A stretch of 64,000 nt of DNA from Aureispira sp050633105. GTDB lineage: Bacteria > Bacteroidota > Bacteroidia > Chitinophagales > Saprospiraceae. Under the pieces are notes generated by a model. It was not told the DNA's origin. It made no database searches and saw nothing but the letters and a program-made list of their open reading frames with translations. Location: the NCBI GenBank assembly GCA_050633105.1, contig JBOEFW010000068.1:1-64000 (forward strand), in the 5' to 3' direction. Position numbers and translations under genes: made by a program. Of this stretch, positions 42,587 through 52,235 are shown one piece after another. The first letter of the stretch is position 1. Every line of letters starts with the position of its first letter.

Positions 42587-43696
42587 TTAATGGCTGGTTC
42601 TGTTTATTGTATTCCCTTTACTGCAAACCAAACATTCATTGAAGGTTGGTGGATAAAGCTCAACAAGCAACTTTAAATCATTTTCAAATAAACTCTTGTA
42701 ATTTTCAGAGGCTTGGATAAGAATCTCGTTATCGTCAATCAATACTAAGTGATTCAGCCTGTTGGTTCTTAATATCGTTCTTATCAACCTTACCCTAGAA
42801 GCTGCCATTACAGCCTCCGCTAGAGCCATTCCTGCGCTGGCCATTTGACCGCCAAGAGCATAATAAGTCGTTGAACTAATATCGCTAGCAATTGAGCATA
42901 TCCACTTAGATACATCGCACTGTATACTTGCATTCAAAATCATTCCATACCCATCAAGAGTATTTATGTGCTTTATGTCAGTCAAATTTACCGCATCCAC
43001 ACCTCCAACCTCTAAGGAGTCAAGATAGGGGTTGTCAATTGAATTGTCCCCGCAATTGCCGCAGCCCGAAACAGATTTATTATGTAAAGGCTCGGCGCCC
43101 GCAGGAACCTGATACACTACATAATAATCCGAATACTCTTCCATGTTAAACTCCAAAGGCGTTGCAAAGTCCACGCTGCACCATTTCTGAGGAGCTGTTA
43201 TCTGAACACTCTTTGTAGCAATAGGCGTTGAGAGATCGTTAGCGGCGTACACATGAACTGAAACCGATGTTCCTGCCGCTATAAGACGAAAGTTGAGCTG
43301 CACTCCCGAAAGTACATGCTTGGCGCCTTTAATCATTCTTAGCTTAATAGATTTGCCAACCCATCCTCCTCGGTTAATTTGGCCAGCCTTGCCATAAGTA
43401 GATCCAATTCTTTCAAATGGTCTTTGTAGTGGCTTATATCGCTGAAAGAAAAGATTAGAAAAGCCTGTGATGACGTCTTCAACTGCGCCACTTCTTGACT
43501 TTTCTAATACTTCCCAAATAGTTCCTGCGCCACAATCGGCAGCAACTTCGGCCCATTTCAGCGGCACGCTATCTAGACTAGATACAAAAAGGCCACTCTT
43601 GCTAGCATTTAAAGTAGCAAAAGCTGCGGGGTCGGATGGCTGTATGCATACACAGTCATCCGCCGCAAGGCCTATTATATTATCAAGACAGACCAC
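42587..43696 (-). CDS. Structural protein, unknown
   Basis: A 369-residue protein with a beta-sandwich-like middle (SGVQLNFRLIAAGTSVSVHVY ... AEYSDYYVVYQVPAG), a Cys cluster (SGCGNCGDNS) and a helical C-terminus rich in Leu/Ile/Arg. It starts in the stop codon of the capsid gene (TAATG), so the two are coupled. A portal-adaptor, decoration or head-completion role is possible. I cannot name it. Confidence 0.55.
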   Translation of the reverse strand: MVCLDNIIGLAADDCVCIQPSDPAAFATLNASKSGLFVSSLDSVPLKWAEVAADCGAGTIWEVLEKSRSGAVEDVITGFSNLFFQRYKPLQRPFERIGSTYGKAGQINRGGWVGKSIKLRMIKGAKHVLSGVQLNFRLIAAGTSVSVHVYAANDLSTPIATKSVQITAPQKWCSVDFATPLEFNMEEYSDYYVVYQVPAGAEPLHNKSVSGCGNCGDNSIDNPYLDSLEVGGVDAVNLTDIKHINTLDGYGMILNASIQCDVSKWICSIASDISSTTYYALGGQMASAGMALAEAVMAASRVRLIRTILRTNRLNHLVLIDDNEILIQASENYKSLFENDLKLLVELYPPTFNECLVCSKGNTINRTSH

Positions 43697-44835
43697 TATT
43701 GTTGACTAACTTTAATAATACCAGTATGACTGGTATTTAATATTGGCCTCACTTGGATCATTCCAGTTGTGATTGCCTCAAACTTAGCAACAGGCTTGCG
43801 CTTACCAAGTCCATTAGCTGTTCCACAATGGCGCTGCATACGAATATCTGTGCGAATTCGCTGCGCAACCCCATTGAGCATATAACTAAATTCATCAATT
43901 GCAGATCCTCCATCATTCTCGAAATTAGCATAATAGTGCAATGGTACACTAAAGCTAGTTGTAGTGGAGCCATTGACTGTGTCTACCATTGCAGCGGCTC
44001 CATACTCATTTCGGAACCATGCCGCGAATACAGATTTCTCTACAATAAACAATGACTTTGTGCCAGCAATTGCTCTGTAGCTACGAATGTCTGTGTAAAA
44101 CGGAATATGCCCAAACTGCATAACATGACTACGCTGGTTGTCGTTTGCAGAAGCATACAGGGCATTGTGCATGGCTGCAAATAATGCGCCGCCTGAAATT
44201 ACCATGTAATCTCCAAATCCATTCTCTTCCGCAATTCCCTCAATGGCTCCCACTATCTTAGAAGTGGTCGGATCTGCGCCCCAATAGCTAGAGTCAGAGA
44301 TAACATAATTGCCATTAGCAATGGTTACATCAGTTATTTCCGTGGTTACGCTCGCTGGAATGATTGCTTTGTTGGACTCCAATAAAGAAAGGACAATATC
44401 ATTTAACCCTCTCATGCAGCCCGCAAGTTTCGAGTCCATGTTCTCCTTTAGAAGCATCGCTGCATCTGCCGCATTACCGCAGATGTTAAAATCTACTTCA
44501 AATTCATCCTTCCAGCTAAGGTTTGGATTCCACTCCTGCGTTTGAGTGCTCATTGTGTCTCCATCGGCAATAATGCAATTTTCACTTTGAATTGCATTTT
44601 GCCAAGGAGTGTGAACTCTATTATTAGGCTGCGACCAATGAATTTTTACAGCTTGGCAGTTTTCCATTGCCGTGCCTATCGCTGGCGCAATTCTGGTCTT
44701 AATGTTACCAAGAATAGCAGAGGCCGTAATTGGACGAATTGTACGCTCATTGTTGGTGCTGCTATTGTTTCCCCATCCTGTTTGAGAACGGGTTATGTAA
44801 AAAGGTAAGGCGGTTGCTAAAATATCTTGTGGCAT
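43696..44835 (-). CDS. Probable major capsid protein
   Basis: A 379-residue protein. A probable scaffold precedes it, and the middle and end have the features of HK97-fold shells: a long helix (AAMLLKENMDSKLAGCMRGLN), then VISGGALFAAMHNALY and a C-terminal beta part (FSVPLHYYANFENDGGS ... MQRHCGTANG). No protease gene is near, so the scaffold may be built differently. Call based on position, size and layout. Confidence 0.65.
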   Translation of the reverse strand: MPQDILATALPFYITRSQTGWGNNSSTNNERTIRPITASAILGNIKTRIAPAIGTAMENCQAVKIHWSQPNNRVHTPWQNAIQSENCIIADGDTMSTQTQEWNPNLSWKDEFEVDFNICGNAADAAMLLKENMDSKLAGCMRGLNDIVLSLLESNKAIIPASVTTEITDVTIANGNYVISDSSYWGADPTTSKIVGAIEGIAEENGFGDYMVISGGALFAAMHNALYASANDNQRSHVMQFGHIPFYTDIRSYRAIAGTKSLFIVEKSVFAAWFRNEYGAAAMVDTVNGSTTTSFSVPLHYYANFENDGGSAIDEFSYMLNGVAQRIRTDIRMQRHCGTANGLGKRKPVAKFEAITTGMIQVRPILNTSHTGIIKVSQQ

Positions 44836-44875
44836 GCTCTTATTAGTTTAAAGAACACTATACGGGGGGTTAGTA

Positions 44876-45796
44876 TTATTGTTTATAAAAATTTTCTTGG
44901 GCATCCAATCTCTCCTGAACAGCTTGATGATCTCCTGCGTCCATAAGGCGCGCATTTTCCTTATCCCAATTCTTATCCTCTGGATCAAAAACAATGCTTT
45001 TTCCATTGGTTTTGTATGGATCTGTAACGTCAGACTTCTTACCTTTTTTATTAGGGTCCGCGAAATCAACGGGGCTAAGGTTTTTTAACTTATCAAGGAA
45101 CGTAATGGATTTGTTGTCTGCTGGATTAACAGCTTCTGCACCAGATTCATCTATAACTATGGGCTGTCCATTTCTTAAGACAACCTTTCCCTTCTCATCT
45201 CTTTTTACTGGTATGTCTTTGATAGCACTTGCCATCGTGGACACCTGTCTAGCTCTCCTAGAAGGATCATTAGAAAGAGACGGGTTAGCTGCTCGCCATA
45301 AGTCAATTCCAATAGTTTGAAGCTCTTGACCATGCTCAGAGGCTTTTAGTCTGGCTTCAAAATCAATATTAGATTGCTGGGCAGTCTCTAGTTCTTTTCT
45401 TAACTCAACAACTCTAGGTAAGGTTTCAATTTGCCCAGGCGTTAGCTCTTTAGACTCTTCTGTCTCTTTGCCTTGTTGAGCAGATGCTGCTGCTGTTGAA
45501 ATGTAATCTTCCTGATTTTCAGCTGCACTAAAATCAACTTGTGGGAAATGTTGTTTTATGTACTTTTCAGTTTTTGCCGCTGTTTTTCTAACACCTTCTT
45601 CGTATTTACTCTTGCTATGATCTCTAACGACCACAGCCAAAGCATTGCCGAACTGTTCAGGTGTTGTAAATTTATCAGGGTTTTCTTTGACTTTTGCAAT
45701 CAAAGTTCCTAGGTTTTTTCCTAGTCCTGCTTTGCTAAGGATAGCAAAGACTTCCTCTTGTGGATACACTACAGTACCCTCGCCTTCTACGCTCAT
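44876..45796 (-). CDS. Probable scaffolding protein
   Basis: A 306-residue, strongly charged protein with a long coiled coil (KELTPGQIETLPRVVELRKE ... LETAQQSNIDFEARLKASEHG), helical ends and no hydrophobic core. It stands 40 bases before the capsid gene, the usual place of a scaffold. No protease motif. It ends QERLDAQENFYKQ. Confidence 0.65.
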   Translation of the reverse strand: MSVEGEGTVVYPQEEVFAILSKAGLGKNLGTLIAKVKENPDKFTTPEQFGNALAVVVRDHSKSKYEEGVRKTAAKTEKYIKQHFPQVDFSAAENQEDYISTAAASAQQGKETEESKELTPGQIETLPRVVELRKELETAQQSNIDFEARLKASEHGQELQTIGIDLWRAANPSLSNDPSRRARQVSTMASAIKDIPVKRDEKGKVVLRNGQPIVIDESGAEAVNPADNKSITFLDKLKNLSPVDFADPNKKGKKSDVTDPYKTNGKSIVFDPEDKNWDKENARLMDAGDHQAVQERLDAQENFYKQ

Positions 45797-45882
45797 TATA
45801 GGTTATTTTTACGGTTTTTACAAAAAAAGTCTACTATTAATTAGACTAGTCTACTTTATTTTTAACAAATAGACAAAAAATC

Positions 45883-46098
45883 CTACTTCTTAGCCTCCTC
45901 TGTTGTTTCTTTTTTGCCTTTTTTAGGAGTTGCCAACTCGGGGTTTTCTACATTCTTAGAAACAGAAAGAGGAGTTACCTCTTCAAAAATAAAGCTATTG
46001 GGGTGACTCTCTTCTAAGCGTTGCTTTTGCTCCTCTGTTATCGATTTCTGAGCAACGCCCAAGCTTCTCCTATGGGTAACATTATACTTTTTTTTCAT
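45883..46098 (-). CDS. Small charged protein
   Basis: A 71-residue protein (MKKKYNVTHRRSLGVAQKS ...) with a Lys/Glu-rich disordered tail. The ATG overlaps the upstream stop (TAATG), which fixes the start at 46098. Unknown function. Confidence 0.6.
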   Translation of the reverse strand: MKKKYNVTHRRSLGVAQKSITEEQKQRLEESHPNSFIFEEVTPLSVSKNVENPELATPKKGKKETTEEAKK

Positions 46099-46742
46099 TA
46101 TTTGTTGCATTTTGAAATGTAAGCAATAACCATCTCAACTGGTTTTTCTATCTCTTCAGCAATTTCTTGTGCATCATGAGACAAGGCTGTCAGTTCTTTG
46201 ATCCTGCTTTTGTGAATGTTAGATAATCCCTTCTCTTCCTCTGTAGAAGGTTTGCTCTCTGCATTAAGTGTTTCTTTTGGCAGCTTTGGCGTTTCTTCTC
46301 GCATTTCTACAGCCTTAGAAACAGTAGGCGGTGTTACATTTTTCAATAGGTGCTCCATTGACTCCTGAATATATTCGCGGCCAACGAAGAAGTCTACAAC
46401 CTCTCTTGTTTGATGTGCCTTTTCTTGTGCGACAAGAGCTGCCTTGTACTCTTCGCTAGTCAATTTGTCCTTATTGGGGTGTGGCTTTACTAAAAAAGCC
46501 GCATTGAACGACAGCTGACTGTAAGTGATGTGACCCTTGAATTCGCTAGGTCCAGGGGGTAAATAAAACACACCGTTCTTAATCTGACGCATACGCACTT
46601 GTAAAACGTTAGGGTGTCTTACTTCTTTTGGGAAGTTAAAAGAGTCAAGAATTGCACTTTGTGCATCAGAAAGATCTTCAGGGCGAATCCAATTCCCTGC
46701 GCTATTGTTGCGTATTTTATCTACGCCTAATACTGTACTCAT
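46098..46742 (-). CDS. Unknown phage protein
   Basis: A 214-residue protein: an ordered N-terminal half (NWIRPEDLSDAQSAILDSFN, FYLPPGPSEFKGHITYSQL), then a disordered Glu/Lys linker (about 125-175) and a helical end. It follows the tape-measure gene with no gap. No motif recognised. Possibly a tail or head-associated protein. Confidence 0.55.
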   Translation of the reverse strand: MSTVLGVDKIRNNSAGNWIRPEDLSDAQSAILDSFNFPKEVRHPNVLQVRMRQIKNGVFYLPPGPSEFKGHITYSQLSFNAAFLVKPHPNKDKLTSEEYKAALVAQEKAHQTREVVDFFVGREYIQESMEHLLKNVTPPTVSKAVEMREETPKLPKETLNAESKPSTEEEKGLSNIHKSRIKELTALSHDAQEIAEEIEKPVEMVIAYISKCNK

Positions 46743-49424
46743 TTATATTCTTTTTACTAATGTCTTACCATTTGACATGTTAACAATTCTACCATCTGGT
46801 AAGACTGCAATGGTAGGCTTGTTGTTTATTTGCTTTAGCAGGCTTTCTATTGCCTTGTTATTGTTGCTTGCTTCTATTTTTATCCTTTGAGTAGTGTAGT
46901 TGCTGCTCTTGCTTTCTGTCTTGGAGGTCTGCCCTACTAATTCATTAAATTCATTGAAAGGATTGTAAGAGTAGTCAGAGGACCTGTTCCCCTGTTGCTC
47001 TGCTTTCTTTCTCTTACCTAATTCTATCAATTCATCGACATACTCTACAGGCATATTCTTAAGTCCGTGCTTTCTATAAACTTGATGCGGCAATACGAAC
47101 TCTTCCTTGTGATAAATATAGCCTCTCTGGCCAAGTCTTGTAGAGACCTCTCTAGGGTTTCCTGTTCCCGTATCTCCGCCCTTGTAGAACCCTGCGGCGC
47201 TGGCTGCCGTTGCCTTTGAGGCAACAAAAGAACCAACCATTACGGCGCCTAGGGCCGTAGCCAAAGCAACTCCGACACCGAAGGGCAGCGTAGAAAAAGA
47301 GGCATATAAAGCTGATATGGCTGTTATTAAATTAGAAGTCTGAACAGCGGTATCCAGTATGAACGCCAACTTAGCAGCTTTCTCCTTCTCTTTCTGAGCC
47401 TTGTCTCTTGCGGACTTCTCTTCTTTTATTTGTAGCTCGATCTGTTCCACTTGATTGCGCTTCCCCTGTTCAGCCAAAGCTTTCTCCTTCTCTAGCTGCC
47501 CCTCTAAATCTGAAATCCTAGACTCTCTGTTGCTTACCTCTTTTTGCAGCAGACTTTCGCGGGCTTTAACTGCGCTAGAAACAGAAGATAAGGCCTGAGC
47601 AGCTCCTGCAATAACCGCCTGCGCTTCCTTACTAAGGAGCTCTCTTCTTCTTTGTTGACCTTTGATTATTTCAACAGCTACGCCTTCTTGCTGAGCTTTT
47701 ATCAAGGCTATTTCTGCGTCTAATTGAGCCTTTTGCTCTTTCGTTAATTCTGCATTAAACTTTCTAACGGCTTCCAATCGCTCTAATTGGGCCTGTAATT
47801 CAAGTTTAGTTATTTCTATAGCTTGACTGCGCTTGAAAGCTTTTATTTCTTCCGAAGACCTTTGCACTTGAGCGAACTCTTGACGCTCAAGCTCCTGCTT
47901 TTTTTGCAATTCAAATCTTTTTGTTTGAGTCGCAACTTGAATACCTAGCAATTGCTCTTGTACTACTTTATTGCTCGCCTCTAGCCGCTTTGCCTCCCTT
48001 TGTTTGGAGGCCCCTTCAGTTATCGCTGTTATGTTATTTTGAAGCTGCTTCTCTATGCCCTCTAGCAGTTCCTTTTGGGTAGTTTTATCTTTTATGGTAG
48101 TCTTGATCTTCTCTTTTAGCAGATTATTCTCCTGCTTAGCTGCTGCGATTGCACGCTTTTCCTCATCCTGAATCAAAGCCAACCTAACATCACGTTCCAA
48201 TTCTAACGATCTCTTAACTTCCTCTGCGGCCTCTTTTTGCAAACTCTTCTTCTTTTCTTGGAAGGTAATCAATCGTTGGATAGACTGAGTTTGCAAGTCT
48301 GATAGCTTGACCTCTGCTTGCGTTAGCTTATCAAGGTCATCCTTTCCATCTTTATTAAGGCTATTTAGTTTTTTAATGGCAGAAATCTTTTTTCGCTGAG
48401 CTGAAATTTCAGAATTAAGCTGTCTGGTTTCTGCTTTTTCTATTTCATCAATAGCCTCCAATCTTTCCGCAAGGGTCTTATTGGTGTCAGATGCAATTGC
48501 TCTGGTTTCTGCAAGTCGTGTGTTAAGCTTCGCTCTTGATTTAGCTAAACTCCTTTCTCTTGCTTCTACCTCTTGAAGGCTTTTTTTTGCAGCATTCGCA
48601 GCATCTGCAACAGCAATGGACTCTTCTACCAGGTTAGACATTTCTTTTGTGGTGGCCGCTACGATACCAGGAAGAGCCGTAAGCCCAGTAGCATCTCCAA
48701 TGTCAGACAAGGCATCTTTCATTCGTTGAGCACCATCTTCTATTCCTTCGGGATCTACTGTAAATGTTGATATTATAATATCGCCCAGTCCAGCAAACAA
48801 ATTACCAAGACCCTTGATCAAGTTTACAACTTTTGCATTGACGTATGCTTGAAATTCTTGAATAGACTGTAATGGATTCTGAAACACTCCAATAATTTCA
48901 CCACCTAAAGCAATAACTTTGTCTGCTAAAAAACCAAAGACAGAAGATAATACCGTAGTAATTCTTTCCAGCTTATTAGCGCCATCTTCTGTGCTAGCGA
49001 ATCGCTTGCCAAGAAAAGCCAAGGCGCCGACAACAAGAGTGAGTGTCGCTAATAGTGGTGTTCCTGCTAGTAACTTCAATACCTTTCCAAACTTTCTGCC
49101 CTTGCCTCCAGTTACACTTAATGACCTACCAAATGCATTAGTGGCTTTGGTGTTTTTCTTGACCTGTGTTTCATTTTTCTTACTAGTTTTATTAAGGCCT
49201 TCTGTTTCTTCTTTTGCTTCTTCTATAGATTCTCCTAGTGCAGTAATTGCATCGGTAAGCGACGCGACGGCTTTATCATTAGAGAATCCAGAAGAAAGGG
49301 ACTCGTCCAAGCTCTGTGATGTTCCCTCTATATCAACCATGACGTCCTTAAGTTCCACGAAAGCCTGAACAGCTTGAACGTTATCGACGGTATAGGTTGA
49401 TGATATTTGATTATTGAGATCCAT
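46743..49424 (-). CDS. Tape-measure protein
   Basis: The longest phage gene (893 residues). Long charged coiled coil (about 260-640), a first hydrophobic section (about 117-155: LLATLTLVVGALAFLG), a second membrane-like segment (about 685-760: AFILDTAVQTSNLITAISALY ... ALATALGAVMVGSFVASK), and a C-terminal part with basic helices. Length and mixture fit the tape measure of a long-tailed phage; by the usual rule of about 0.15 nm per residue the tail would be near 130 nm. Its stop overlaps the next start by none, so tight packing. Confidence 0.85.
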   Translation of the reverse strand: MDLNNQISSTYTVDNVQAVQAFVELKDVMVDIEGTSQSLDESLSSGFSNDKAVASLTDAITALGESIEEAKEETEGLNKTSKKNETQVKKNTKATNAFGRSLSVTGGKGRKFGKVLKLLAGTPLLATLTLVVGALAFLGKRFASTEDGANKLERITTVLSSVFGFLADKVIALGGEIIGVFQNPLQSIQEFQAYVNAKVVNLIKGLGNLFAGLGDIIISTFTVDPEGIEDGAQRMKDALSDIGDATGLTALPGIVAATTKEMSNLVEESIAVADAANAAKKSLQEVEARERSLAKSRAKLNTRLAETRAIASDTNKTLAERLEAIDEIEKAETRQLNSEISAQRKKISAIKKLNSLNKDGKDDLDKLTQAEVKLSDLQTQSIQRLITFQEKKKSLQKEAAEEVKRSLELERDVRLALIQDEEKRAIAAAKQENNLLKEKIKTTIKDKTTQKELLEGIEKQLQNNITAITEGASKQREAKRLEASNKVVQEQLLGIQVATQTKRFELQKKQELERQEFAQVQRSSEEIKAFKRSQAIEITKLELQAQLERLEAVRKFNAELTKEQKAQLDAEIALIKAQQEGVAVEIIKGQQRRRELLSKEAQAVIAGAAQALSSVSSAVKARESLLQKEVSNRESRISDLEGQLEKEKALAEQGKRNQVEQIELQIKEEKSARDKAQKEKEKAAKLAFILDTAVQTSNLITAISALYASFSTLPFGVGVALATALGAVMVGSFVASKATAASAAGFYKGGDTGTGNPREVSTRLGQRGYIYHKEEFVLPHQVYRKHGLKNMPVEYVDELIELGKRKKAEQQGNRSSDYSYNPFNEFNELVGQTSKTESKSSNYTTQRIKIEASNNNKAIESLLKQINNKPTIAVLPDGRIVNMSNGKTLVKRI

Positions 49425-49723
49425 TACTTTACTTTATTTGTATTCGCCTGTTCGATTTGTTGCTCTATCTTTTTTTGAACTGAAATTAATATTTTATAGT
49501 AATCTATAAGGTATATCTTGGACAAGTATTCAGGGGAATAACTGCTATTATTAACCACCAAATCAAAGCTATCAAAACTCCCCTTTCTTAATTCTTTTAA
49601 TTGATTGCTCCAAGATATTTTTCCCATAGTGACTTGGTGACCATGGTAAATACCCTTGAATTCTACTGCTCGCTTTTCATCTCTTGAAAATACTGTTCGG
49701 TAGTCTTTCTCGAACCTTCGCAT
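49424..49723 (-). CDS. Small protein before the tape measure
   Basis: A 99-residue charged protein (MRRFEKDYRTVFSRDEKR ...). It overlaps the previous gene by 61 bases in another frame and ends on the tape-measure start codon (one shared base). That place is typical of a tail-assembly chaperone, often made by frameshift. The overlap invites such a test, but I see no clear slippery heptamer. Confidence 0.55.
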   Translation of the reverse strand: MRRFEKDYRTVFSRDEKRAVEFKGIYHGHQVTMGKISWSNQLKELRKGSFDSFDLVVNNSSYSPEYLSKIYLIDYYKILISVQKKIEQQIEQANTNKVK

Positions 49724-50284
49724 AAAACCTTCGCAAGCAAAAAAAAATCATGTAAAGCAATGTTCTCTTTCTTCCAATCATTGATAACCTTATCAGCGGC
49801 TTCAAAGGACCATTTTTTTGTCAAGTCAGCGCCAGCAGGAAGGATAAATAATGTACAAATATACAACGCGGCGCCATGCCTTAAAGTGCCTAGGTCATCG
49901 TTAAAAAGCGTACCAGAAAACGAATGTGCTATTCCTAAGGCGTTAAGAAATGCTTCGTTTTTTTTCTTAGCATCATTTTCAGTAACCAGGGTGCTTAATT
50001 GGTCTGCAATCTTTCCAAAAGCGGATTTTACGTCCCCCGCTGTTTCTCCAAGACCGAAGGCAATTTCCAAGTGCCTTAAAGTATCCCCTCTCTCNNAGCA
50101 CATCACTTGGCTTGAATATTACATATTTAGTACCATTGGCGTCAAATTCTGAAACCAAGTCCTTGCCTTGAAGCAATCGCTTAGGAGTCCCGCTTATGCC
50201 GTAAGCTCTAGCGCGCGAAATAATTATTTCACTTAGCGGACTATTGCTTTCGCTTTCTTTTCGTCGTTTTAAAAAGTTAAACAT
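49663..50284 (-). CDS. Tail-region protein interrupted by an NN gap
   Basis: Two reading frames that meet at NN (50095-50096) form one protein of about 206 residues: MFNFLKRRKESESNSPLSE ... YVIFKPSDV, then ERGDTLRHLEIAFGLGETAG ... YFQEMKSEQ. The frames differ by one base, so the true gap is 1, 4, 7... bases rather than 2. The left edge of the gap sits at a GAGAGAGGGG run. The N-terminal part is basic and the rest is helical. Function unknown; a tail-chaperone-like place before the tape measure. Confidence 0.7.
50095..50096. other. Assembly gap (NN)
   Basis: Two unresolved bases at the edge of a GA repeat inside a phage gene; length is wrong modulo 3. Confidence 0.95.
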
Positions 50285-50285
50285 G

Positions 50286-50600
50286 TTATCGCTTTTTACT
50301 AAAGGTTAACTGATCGATGAACACGCACCATACAGCAGTAAAACAAAACCCCCCAAACGCATAGACTGCCCTTTGTAACGACGGTAGTTCATGCAAGAAG
50401 AAGAAGAAGAAGAATGCAGCGGTCCACCCGCTCAAACAAGGCGCACATCTCAGAAGCAACTGGATTTTTCTAACCTTTTTGAATGGATAATAATTGGGGG
50501 CAAAGTCAAATAACCCTTCCTCTGGATCAGTCAATTTATAGACCCATAGTAAAAACCAGCAACAGATAGCTGTAGATATTTTAAATAACGTCCAGTCCAT
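50286..50600 (-). CDS. Membrane protein with CxxC motif
   Basis: A 104-residue protein with three membrane segments and a CAPCLSGW motif (53-60). This resembles a family of small phage membrane proteins (DUF1360-type, CxxCxGxW), whose function is unknown. It lies in the structural operon, which is an odd place for a membrane protein. Confidence 0.65.
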   Translation of the reverse strand: MDWTLFKISTAICCWFLLWVYKLTDPEEGLFDFAPNYYPFKKVRKIQLLLRCAPCLSGWTAAFFFFFFLHELPSLQRAVYAFGGFCFTAVWCVFIDQLTFSKKR

Positions 50601-50604
50601 TTTC

Positions 50605-51258
50605 TTAACAATTTATAGGAGGAGATGGTATAAACCTAACCTCGCGCTTGTAGCAATAATCAATTACAAACTCTACGTCTAGCGCAAAGTAATCATATGG
50701 TTTCAAGTAGTAATTAACGTTCTTCTTGTAGGTGTACTTACCAAATACTTCATTAACATCTTTTGGCGCTACTCGAAACGGAAACACTTTTAAAGATCCA
50801 TTCTGAGCAACGCCATTAACATCTACAGGAAGGGCGATATTCGTTTCAATTGTCAGGGTTCGTTGCAATTCTAGATAAGAAGAAGGCGGCAAGGTGCATT
50901 CGCTTATTCCTAGTTTCTTAAGATTTGCCCAAACCACAACTCTAGCACGTCCTTTAGATCGCACCCATCCGTTCCAATTCGCCCCTGACTTGCTATCCAA
51001 AAGCGGGGAGGTTGTCATGCTAGTCAACTCTTCCCAGTAAACGATAGAAGAGGCTCTGTCATCAGGAACAAGTGCCTCAAAGGGCGGTTTAGTTCCACAA
51101 TTTGCATTAATAACATTACAAGCAACAGGATAGGTTACAGTGCTCTTGTTGTCCGACGTTCGTTTTTCTAACTTCTGAACCAGACCTGCGTAGCGATCCA
51201 CCCACACAACAGAACTCACCAAGGGGCTGATATAGTCAATTAATACATCTAATCTCAT
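50605..51258 (-). CDS. Unknown structural protein
   Basis: A 217-residue protein with alpha/beta features (SSVVWVDRYAGLVQKLEKR, YWEELTSMT, VVWANLKKLGISE). It overlaps the upstream gene by four bases (ATGA). Place between the head genes and the tape measure suits a tail-completion or neck protein. No motif recognised. Confidence 0.55.
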   Translation of the reverse strand: MRLDVLIDYISPLVSSVVWVDRYAGLVQKLEKRTSDNKSTVTYPVACNVINANCGTKPPFEALVPDDRASSIVYWEELTSMTTSPLLDSKSGANWNGWVRSKGRARVVVWANLKKLGISECTLPPSSYLELQRTLTIETNIALPVDVNGVAQNGSLKVFPFRVAPKDVNEVFGKYTYKKNVNYYLKPYDYFALDVEFVIDYCYKREVRFIPSPPINC

Positions 51259-51800
51259 TCGTAATACTTATCTAAAACGTTAAGGATTCTTTCGTTGGCT
51301 GCATCAGATACCAATTGTATCTCTGATTCCGAAGGCTCCAAAAGGTTAACATCGTCTCTTTCACTATTGTACTTCAATAGTTTTTTTGAGCGCTCTGTTT
51401 GGCCGCCTATTGTAACGGAAGAGCTGTATTCTTCCCTTGTAACGGATATAACTCCAACATCTTGAAGCATCTCTCCGCTGAAGCTATAATTTTTCTTATC
51501 TACAGGTAGATTATTGGCTTTTCTTAAGTCCTTGTAAGAAGCGAATGGATCTCCATTTTTTATCTTATCCTCCGCACTCTTAGAAAGGCTTTTTCCATAA
51601 AAAAAGAAGCTGGGTATCTTGGTGTCAGAATAAGTCCCAAATGAAGACCCTTTAGCATCCTTCTTTTCGTTAAGTATCCTGTTTTTAAGTAAGGCTGTCG
51701 CGTCATTTACTGCAACAACATGCCCTTGCAAAAACGAAGGATCGCTTAGCTCGCTTATTAAATCTTCCAGCCTTTGAATTTCGTCACTCAGGTTAGCCAT
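51255..51800 (-). CDS. Unknown phage protein
   Basis: A 181-residue protein starting MANLSDEIQRLEDLISE (an ATG six codons upstream overlaps the previous gene further). The N-terminus is helical; the rest has beta features (YSSSVTIGGQTERSK). A head-tail connector role is possible from place. Unknown. Confidence 0.55.
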   Translation of the reverse strand: MANLSDEIQRLEDLISELSDPSFLQGHVVAVNDATALLKNRILNEKKDAKGSSFGTYSDTKIPSFFFYGKSLSKSAEDKIKNGDPFASYKDLRKANNLPVDKKNYSFSGEMLQDVGVISVTREEYSSSVTIGGQTERSKKLLKYNSERDDVNLLEPSESEIQLVSDAANERILNVLDKYYE

Positions 51801-52230
51801 TGAAAACAGTAACCTCATGGCTGTAGTATTGCTTTTCTACACCACCTACCAATAAGGTTAGCACTAATGTGTACAGTCCGCACGTGGGAAGTGGAGCCTG
51901 AACAGGTATCTTATTAGAAGAAATAATGTAATTCTTCGTTCCATTTACCATTACTTCTTCGGGGGGAAGCGTAACGGGTATAGATACAGGAATAATTGTA
52001 TTGTTATCTATTTCAGGGTATTCGTAATGAAAGGACACAAATGATAAAGATGCAGGCTCTTTTACCCAAAGCTGAAAGCTTGGCAAATAACTTGCAGGAG
52101 TTGGCCACCCTTCTAATACCCGTTTTAAGTTATGCGTGTTGGTTAAAAGATACTCTTTTCTTTCCAGAAAAGGAAGCCCATTGCCTTTTTTGTCCTCCGT
52201 GCTTTTGTTTAAAGCTTCTATACTTGCCAT
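51793..52230 (-). CDS. Unknown phage protein, beta-rich
   Basis: A 145-residue protein with an N-terminal charged helix and a beta-sandwich-like body (SLSFVSFHYEYPEIDNNT, IIPVSIPVTLPPEEVMVNG, GLYTLVLTLLVGGVEKQ). Could be an Ig-like or fibre protein. It overlaps the next gene by eight bases. Confidence 0.55.
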   Translation of the reverse strand: MASIEALNKSTEDKKGNGLPFLERKEYLLTNTHNLKRVLEGWPTPASYLPSFQLWVKEPASLSFVSFHYEYPEIDNNTIIPVSIPVTLPPEEVMVNGTKNYIISSNKIPVQAPLPTCGLYTLVLTLLVGGVEKQYYSHEVTVFNG

Positions 52231-52235
52231 AGCTA

